A stretch of 64,000 nucleotides of DNA from Mesorhizobium ciceri WSM4083 (GTDB lineage Bacteria > Pseudomonadota > Alphaproteobacteria > Rhizobiales > Rhizobiaceae). Each line of letters opens with the position of its first letter. Position 1 is the first letter of the stretch. A program made the translations under genes and the position numbers. Shown here piece by piece: positions 1 through 9,000 of the stretch. The stretch is taken from positions 578,665 through 642,664 of the forward strand of contig NZ_JAFG01000006.1 of the NCBI RefSeq assembly GCF_000519305.1, written 5' to 3'. The notes under the pieces were generated by a model. The model saw nothing but the letters and a program-made list of their open reading frames with translations. It did no database searches and was not told where the DNA came from.

Positions 1-3000
1 GCCGGTGCCGGTCGTGTTCGTGGTGATGTTGAGGTTGGTCAGCGTCGTCGTGCCGGTCGCGTTGCGGATGTCGAAGGCAATGCCGGTGGCGCCTGTGCTG
101 CTGACGTTGCTGATGGTGGTGTTGAGCGCGTTGACGATGACGTCGCTGGCATTGCTGGAGAACGTCACATGGTCGATCGTCGTATTGGCCGACGGCGTGA
201 TCTCGACACCGGCGATCAGGAAATTCTTGATCGTCATGTTGCTGATGATGGTACCCGTCGTCGTACCACCGCTATTGTCCTTGATACCGCGCGCCGCACC
301 CGTCGGGCTGCCGTCGAGAATGAAGCCATCGATGATGTTACCGCTGGCGCCGAGCGTGATGGCGTTGCTGCCATTGCCGGTCGTCAGCGTCGCCGCGCCG
401 TCCGGCGTCTGGTCGATGATCGAGATGCTGTTGCTGGAAAGCTGGATGGTGGACGGCACCGTCAGCGCCAGATTGATGGCGCCATTGCTGAAGCCACGCA
501 CCTGCTCGCCGTCGCCAAGCACCAGCGTGTTGTCGGCATTGGTGCCCGCCGCGCTGATAACGCCGCCGTTGTTGACAAGGACGAGGATGTCGCTGGCGAC
601 AGACGCCGCTTCGGCCGTCGAAAGCGTCGCCAGATTGTTCTGGTCGCGGCCGGTGCCGTCGCCGCTGGGGCTGGCGCCGACGAAATAGATCTTGCCGACG
701 CCGAAGCCGAGGCCCGGGCTGGTCGTGAGGTTCACATCCTGGAAATTGTAGGTGCCGGCGACCGGCGCGCTGGCCGCATCGATGCCGACATTGGCGCCGA
801 GGGTCGAATTCTTGTCGGTCACCGATTCGCCGTCGCCATAAGTGAAGGCGAGATTGGTCGTGCTGCCGAGGAACACGCCGGTGTTGACGCCGGCAATGCT
901 CGAGCTGGCGCCGCCGACCACGGCGTCGCCGAGGCGCACGATCTGGCCGCCGATGGCACCGCGCAGATCGACGCCGATCGAGGTGCCGGCGGCAGCCGCG
1001 TTGGTGACATCGAAGTCATTGGCCGTCACCGCCGCGTTGATCGTCGCGCCGTTGAGGTCGAAGGCGACGCCCGTCGTGCTGTTCAGGCCAATGTCGAGGT
1101 TGGCGAAGGACAGCGCCGCGCCGAGCGTGCCGGAAACATCGACGCCGCGCGTGGTGATGCCTTGCAGATTGACCGTGCCGAGCGCGATTGCGCCGCCGCC
1201 GGAGGAGGCGATGCTGTTCAGCGTTATGCCGCTTGCAGCAGACGTGGTGGAAACCGAGTTGAAGTTGACGCCGCCGGCGCCGGCCATCACGCCGTCGAGA
1301 CGCAGGGCGATGCCGCTGTCGGCCGAAATCGTGTTGCCGCTGCCGGTAACGCTGATCGTGCCGCCGCCGATGGCAACGAAGCCATCCGCGCTCGTCGTCG
1401 TTATCGCCAGCCCGCCGCCGCTGAAATTGATCGTCGCGCCGGTGTTGTTGACCACGCCAACGGCCGTGTTGATGCCAGTGTTGAAAGAATAGGACGGACC
1501 GGCGAAATTGATCGTTCCGCCGCTGTTGCCGGTGACCTGGATACCCTGGAACGTGGAGCTGACATTGCCGGTATCGAACGCGATGGTTCCGACCGCATGG
1601 TTGCGGATGTCGACGGCAAACCCGCCATTGGTGGCGATGCTGCCGTGATAGGCAACGCTGGCGCTGCCGCCATCGAGGAAGAAGCCCACGCCGGTGGGGT
1701 TGGTGATCGACGTTGCCGAACCGAAGGTGAAGGTGCCGCTGCCGGCAAGGATATCGATGCCGGCGTCACCGCCATTCAGCGTCGTCGTGCCGTTGAAATT
1801 GTAAATGCCGTTGGCATTGTTGAACTGCAGGCCGGTGCCCGCCGTGGCTGACAGCGCGCCGGTGCTGAAGGCGATCGTGCCGGCCGAGTGGTTGGCGACG
1901 CTGACCAGGGCGCCGGCATTTGCCTTGGTGATGTTACCGCTATAGGAGGCGCTAACCGTGCCGCCGCTGATATCGAAGGCCGTGCCGGTCGCGCCGGTGA
2001 GCGAGCCGGAGCCGAGGCTGACCGTGCCGGTGACATTGGCCAGGCTGACATTGTTGGTGCCGCCGCCGGACGATGTCGAGTCCAGCGCGATGGTGGCGGC
2101 GACGCCGGAAAGGCTGATCGCCTGGCCGCCGGTCGAGTTCACCGTCTCGGCACCGCCGGTGGCGGTGATGCCCATCGTGCCACCGGTTCCGGAGATGGCC
2201 GTGCCCGTGGTGGTGTCGATGGTCAGCCCGCCAGTGAAGCTGGTCGTGCCGCCATCTTGCGACAGGCCGATGCCGTTCGCGGTTTTGATGTCGGCGAGGC
2301 CGGTGACGTGGAGCGCGCCCGTCGCCACATGGATGCCGCCGCCATTAGTCGCTGTGTTGTCCACCGTCACGGTGTTGAAGTTGAAGGTGCCGGTGTTGGT
2401 GGCGCTGGCATCGATGCCGAAGTCATCCGTGCCCGTGATGGTCGTCGCCCCGGTGACGGTGAAAGTGCCGGCGACACCGTCGAAAATGATGCCGTTGGTA
2501 CCGCCGCTTGCGCTAACGCTATTGAGCGTCAAGTTGACCGTCAGTGGATCGAGATTGAATGCAGCGCCGTTGGTCGTGTCGACTGAACCGCCGCTGCTGT
2601 TCAGCGTGAAGACGTTGCCCACTAGCTTGGTGTTGACGAAGACGCCGGTTTGGCCATCGTTGGCGACGTTGAAGGTGCCCAGATCAAGCGTGCCGCTGGT
2701 GCCGGTGAAGTTGATGCCAACGCCCTGGACACGCGCGCCTGGCGTGCCGACTATGAGCGTGCCGGCATTGACGGTGCCGCCAGCGCCGTCGGCGTCGAAA
2801 CGCACACCATTGAAGGCGATACCACCGCTGTTGGCGCCACCGGTCACCGTATTGCCGGCAAAAGACCTGATCGCCACTGAGTTGTGGGTCGGATCGATGG
2901 TCGTACCGAAGAAGGCCGCCCCCAATCCCGATCCGGTCGACTGGAATGTGTTGCCGTCGATCGAGGCGAGAAGCGTATCGGCGGTTACACTGCTTGAGGA

Positions 3001-6000
3001 GAAGTTGAGCGCATTGCCTCCGGCCGCGATATCGTTGTTCCTGAGCACGAAGTTCGAGGCGCTGGCCGCATCGACAGAGATGCCGGTGCCGGAGCCGAGA
3101 TTGCGCACGATCAGATTCTCGATGCCGGCGGTGATCGTACCGGTGCCTGATGTCGGCAGGCTGATGACCGAGGTGGCATTGTTGGCTGAGAGGATCGGCC
3201 GCAGCGTGTCGATGCCGGTCGGCGCCGCGATGATCGGCGTGTTCTGCACCGTGGTGAAGTGGAACGCAGCGGATGCGCCACCGCCGGCATCGATACCGAG
3301 TTGAGAGACGTCGATGGCCACGTCGTCGCTCTTGAACGAGATCAGCACCTGGCCGTCGTCGAGCACGAACGACGTCGCACCCAGGTCGATCGTCTCCTGG
3401 TTGCCGTCGACGGTCTTGTCGATCAGCACCACGACGTTGGCCGTGGAAGCCTGCGCTCCCGCATAGCTGCCCGGATTGGCGAGGCTGCCGTCGCCGGTGC
3501 CGCCTTCGATGACATAGTAGGTGCTGACCGCCGACAGGTTGGACGTGTCGCCGATGAAATTGACGTCATCGAAATCGTAGTCGCCGGATGTCGGCAGGCT
3601 GTCGGTCGTAGTGATGACATAGCCGCCGGTGGTCGAGATCAGCGATTCAGCCGGGCCCTGGCCGTCGCCGAAGACCAGCTTGGCATTGGTGGCGCTGGAG
3701 AACTGGACGCCCTGCGCGACGTTGGTGATGGTCGAAGTCTGGCCGGCCGGGCCGGGGTTGTTGTTGATGCTGTCACCGAGCCGGATGAAGCCGGTGCCCG
3801 TCGTGCCGGCCATGTCGATGCCGAGCGTACCGGCAAAGCCGCCCCCGGCGACGTCAAAATCATCAGCCGAGATATTGCTTGTGCCGAGCGCCGCACCGTT
3901 GAGATCGAGGCCGATGGCGTTAGCGGCGTTGAGCCCGATGTTGAGGGCGACGGCACTCAGCGCCATACCATCGAAGGTACCGGAAATGTCGACACCGCGC
4001 GAGGTGATGCCCTGCAGGTTGACGACGCCGAGATTGATGGCGCCACCGGCGTTGGTGACATTGTTGAATGCGATGCCGGTCGCCGCGCCATTGGCGGAAA
4101 CCGAGGCGAAGTTGAGGCCGCCCGCGCCGACCGTCGCGCCGTCGAGCTTGAGTGCGGTTCCGGTTGTCGTGCTGATCGTGTTGTTGAGGCCGGTGATGCT
4201 GACCGTGCCGGCGCCGCTGGTGCTGGCGGTGAAGCCGGCGCCGCTGGTGGTGGTGATGACGAGGCCGCCATTGGTGAAATTGAGCGTGCCCTTGGTCTGC
4301 GGATCCGGCACGTACGCAGGTGCTTTGTAGATGGCATCGTTGGCGCCGGTGTTGAATATCTTCGACGTACCAGAGAAGGTGACCGTGCCGTTGGCCGAGC
4401 CGCCGATGGCGACACCCTTGCCACCGCTGTGATCGATGGTGCTCGAAATATCGTATATGCCTTCGGCATGGCCAAAGAAGTCGAAGGCCGTCGATGACGT
4501 GGTGGAAACGACGGAACCGCTCATGTTCAGACGGGTCGCGTCGCCGCTGGCGCTTAACACCGATCCCGCACCGACCGTGATCTCACCGTTGTAGGTCAGC
4601 GTGGTGAAGGCCAGGTCATTGCCGCCGCCGAGGCCGATGGCCGCAAGGGTGGTGTTCGTGATGCTGGCGCTGCCGTTGACGCCGACGTTGATGGTCCCGC
4701 CCTGCGAGGTCTGTAGGATGCCGAACTGGCCGCCATCGATGGTCAGGGTGGATCCAGTGACATTGGCGATGTTGACGGTGCCAACCTCGGGACCGCCGAT
4801 GTCGAACCCGGCATATTGGACGTCGAGATCGATCGTGCCGGTGAAGTTGACCTCGCCGCCGGTGCTGCTCAGGGCGTACAGCGAGGCGCCGGTGTATCCG
4901 GTGTCCCTCAGGCCGCCGATGTTGACATCGCCGACGAGATTGGCGCCCGACAACGTCACGCCGGCACCGCCGGGGTCGCCGGGAAGGGCAGGGATGGTGG
5001 AGTCCGCCGTGATGCTGTCGAAGGTAATGCCGTCGCTGCCGACATTGGCACCATACACCACAAGCCCGTCGCTGCCGGCATTGATCTTGTTGCCGGCGCC
5101 GGTGACGGTAATGATGGTGGAGGTTGCGTCAGCCGGGCCTAAATCGCCAATTGCGACGAAGCCCGCCCCGGCCATTGTCGATATATCAAGGCCGCCATGG
5201 GTGAAGTCGATCGTGCTGTTGGTATTGAGGGCCGGGGCGCCTGAAGCGTAATTGCCAATGATACCCAAGCTCACGCCGTCCGTCGCGCCCGAGCTGATCA
5301 CCTTGCTGGTGCCCGAGAAGGTGATCGCGGCCGCGTCGTTGCCGGCAACGACGATGTTGCCGCCGGCCGCCGCATTGGTATCGGTGAGATTGCCCGACAG
5401 CGTCACCGAGCCGCCGGTCATGCTCTGGATCGACACCGCGGCGCCGGCGCCGTTGGTGGCGATCGTCCCACCATAGGAGATATCAGCAGCGCCGCCGCTG
5501 GCTGATGTCGCCGAGCCGACATTGAACGAGGTGTCCGAACCGGTGTTGGTCAGCGTGCCGGTGCCGAAGTTTGCCGTGCCGGCCAGGTTCTCCAGGTCGA
5601 TGCCGCTGCCGGAAGCGAAAGTCGCACTGGTCGAGGTGAAGTTGATACCAGCCGTGATGCCGTCGAGCGCCACCGCCTGTGCGTTGGTGGCATTTATCGT
5701 GCCGGTCGTGACATTGACCGTGCCGCCACCGGAGGCGCTGAACGCCGTCACGCCATTCGTGGAAATGTCCAGGTCGGCGAAGGTGACCGTGAAACCCAGA
5801 TTGCCGGCCAGCGAAACACCATTGCCGTTGACCGTCACCTTGTCGGTGAAGTTGACCAGGCCGCCGCTGCGGTTGGCGATCGAGATGCCGCCGCCGGTCA
5901 GCGTGCCCGCCGGTCCGCTGTTGGGCAAGGTGCCGCGCGTGACCGTGATGTTGCCGGCGCCGCCATCGACATCGAGCAGCGTGCCGGCGACGCTGACGTT

Positions 6001-9000
6001 GTTGTTGGTGATCGACAAATTGGTGTCGAGGCCGGCGACCTTGAACGCCGTCTGGCCGGTGGCGACATTGGTGACCGTGACGCCCTGGATGACGATGCCG
6101 CCGACATTGCTGAAGCCGGCGGCATTCTGGTCGATGGTGAAGACCGAGCCGCTGCCGCCGGTGAAGTCGAACGCGGTGTCGCGCACCTGGTTGCTGCCGA
6201 GCAACTGCAACGTATCGCCGCCCGTGCTCGTGACCACGCCCTCATTGCCGGTGACGTTGCCGCCGGTGGCGCCGAGATTGCCCTGGACATTGATCGGCTG
6301 GATGGTGCCGGAGGTGAGGATCGAGCTGCCGTTGCCGAAGCCGGCGATCGACTGGCCCGAATCGAGCGTGAACGGCGTGACGCTGAGATCGACCGTGCCG
6401 ACAAAGGCAAAGGTCAGCGTGCCGGTCATGGCATCGGCTTCGTCGGCCGTGACCGTGGTCACGTCGGCGCTGAGTCCGTCCGTGCCGGCCTGGACGATGC
6501 CACCGTCCTGGGAAATCATGATGACCCCGCCGACCGCGCTGGCCAGATGGGCGGGGCCGGAGAAGGCGACATCGTCGAAATCATAATTGCCGAGCGTCGG
6601 ATCGAGCCCGACCGTGTTGACCGTGAAGCCGCCACTGGCCGCTGTGATCGAGGATTGCAGCAAGGTCGCATCGCCGTCGCCGAAGGTGAAGTTGGCGTTG
6701 GCCGACGTCGCCGTCGTGCCGCCCGACGACAGTTCGACGCCGACACCAGCATTGGAAATGCTGGAGCCGCGCAGGAAGGTGATGGTCTTGTTGCCCGTCG
6801 TCGACGACAGGTCGATGCCGCGCGAGGTGAGGTCGCCGGTGCCGGTGATCGTTGTCACGCCGAAATCGGCCGTGGTCGATGAACCGCTGAAATCGATGCC
6901 GGTCTGGCCGGCGCCGACATTGCCGACGGTCGTCGTGCCGAAGCTGACGTCGGCATTGGCGAGCGCGAAGTTGATGCCGGCGGTGCCGGCCGTGCTGCCG
7001 AGCGTGATCTGGGTCGTGCCGAAAGTGACTGAACCGGCATTGTTGCCGATGCCGATACCGTCCGCGCCGGCGCCCGTCACCGTAACCGCTCCGAAGGTCG
7101 CCGATGCGGTGCTGGCGACATTGGCGACGGCCAGGCCGGTGCTCGTGGCATTGGTGATCGAAAGCGGCGCGGTGACGTTCAGCGCCGCCGTGCCGGCAAG
7201 GCCGACAACAACCGCACCACCGCCGCCTGTCGCGGACAGTGTCGGGCCGGAGAAGCTGATCGCGCCGCCGACCGGGAACAGCGACGAGCCGATCGCGAAA
7301 AGATTGCCGTTGCCGGTCGAGGTGACGCTGCCGCTGAAGGTCACCGAGCCGCCGGTGGTGCCGTCGACCTTGACCGCCGTGCCTGGCACGGTTGCCGAGC
7401 TGGAGATGTTGGCCGCTACGCCGATTGTCGCGCTGCCGCCGGAAACGACTACACCGTCGCCAGCGCCCGAATTGGTGATGGTGCCACCGAGGATCGTGAT
7501 CGAGCCCGTGTTGTTGGTCAGGCTGACATCGGTGCCCCCGACATTGGTCGTCACCAGATTGGTGATGGTGAAGGTCGATGACGAAGCGTTGATTGCAAGG
7601 CCGTTGATGCCGCCACCAGCGCCGCCGATAGTGACGTTGCCGCCCAGGAACTGGCCGCCCGAGACGGCATTGAAGTTGAGCGCCGTGGCTGCCGCGACGC
7701 CTGTCGTGATGCTGTCGAACGCCATGCCGCCGGTGCCGATGGTGACGCCGTCGAGATTGATCGCGTGGCCGGTGCCGGTGCTGATCGTCTCGGTGCCCGC
7801 GGCCGCGACATTGACCGTACCGCCGCCGGTGGCGCTGAAGCCGGTGCCGGTCGTGGTGGTGAGGTCGAGCCCGCCGTTGAAACTGATGATGCCGCCGGTG
7901 TTGCCGCTCAGGTTGATCGCAAAGGCGGTGGCGGTGCTGGCGGTGATCGCTCCACCGAACGTGGCGCTGCCGCCGCTCATGCCGGAGATCCCTACCGCGC
8001 TGGTAGCAGCGGTCTGGTTGATGGTGCCGTTGTAGGTGACGTTGGGCGTCGAGTTGCTGATGGAGAAGGCGTTGCTGGCCGTGTTGGCGATGGAACTCCC
8101 GATGTCGAAGGTGAAGGTTCCGCTGGAGCTGCCGGCGATACCTATGCCTACGCCGCCGCCGGTGATGTCGAGATCGTCGAAGGTGGCGATGCCGTCGAAA
8201 TTGTTGGCGGACAGCGCCGCACTGGTGGCGTTGGTGATCTTGGTGTTGCCGGTGAAATTGACGGTCGCGCTCGAACCGACAAGCGCGATGCCGGTTTGAG
8301 ATGCGGTCTGGACAGTCAGGTCGTCGACCGAGACCGTACCGGTCACTCCATCGAGGAAGAGGCCGGTTGCGACATTGCTGACCGTCACGCCCTGGACGGT
8401 CAGGCCATTGATGCCCAGGCCGTGGATGCCGGCGGCGGCGCCCCCGGAAATATTGAAATCGAGCAACGTGTTGCCGTTGCCCAGCGTCACGACATCGCCG
8501 CCGCCGGAACTGGTCAGCGTTGCCGCGCCCGCGGAATCCGAGATGGATTCGTCATGATGGACGTTGGTGCCGGTGACATTCAACGGCACCCCGCCGAGCG
8601 AGAACGCGCGGCCGTTGCCGAACGACGCCAGCTCCTGTCCGTCGCTCAGCGAGAAGCCGGTGGCGTCGTCGATCGTCCCGCGGTTGACCAGGACAATGAT
8701 GGCGTCGCTGGCGGCAATGCTGTCGGCATAATCGATCGAGGCGAGGTCGGTGATCGACGTGCCGCCGCCCGAAGCCCCGGCCGCAACGAAGATGTAATTG
8801 CGCATATCGTAGAGTTGCGGGCCGGAAAACGCGGTCGTGCCGAAGGCGTAGTGGCCGCTGCCCTCATTGAGCCCGCGCGCATCGAGCGAGGCGGTGATGC
8901 CGGAGATGGAACTGGAATCGCCGCCGAAGGTAAACTCGGCGTTGGCCGTGGCGCCCGGCGTGCCGGCAATGCCCAGCCGCACGCCGGTATCGACCCCGGC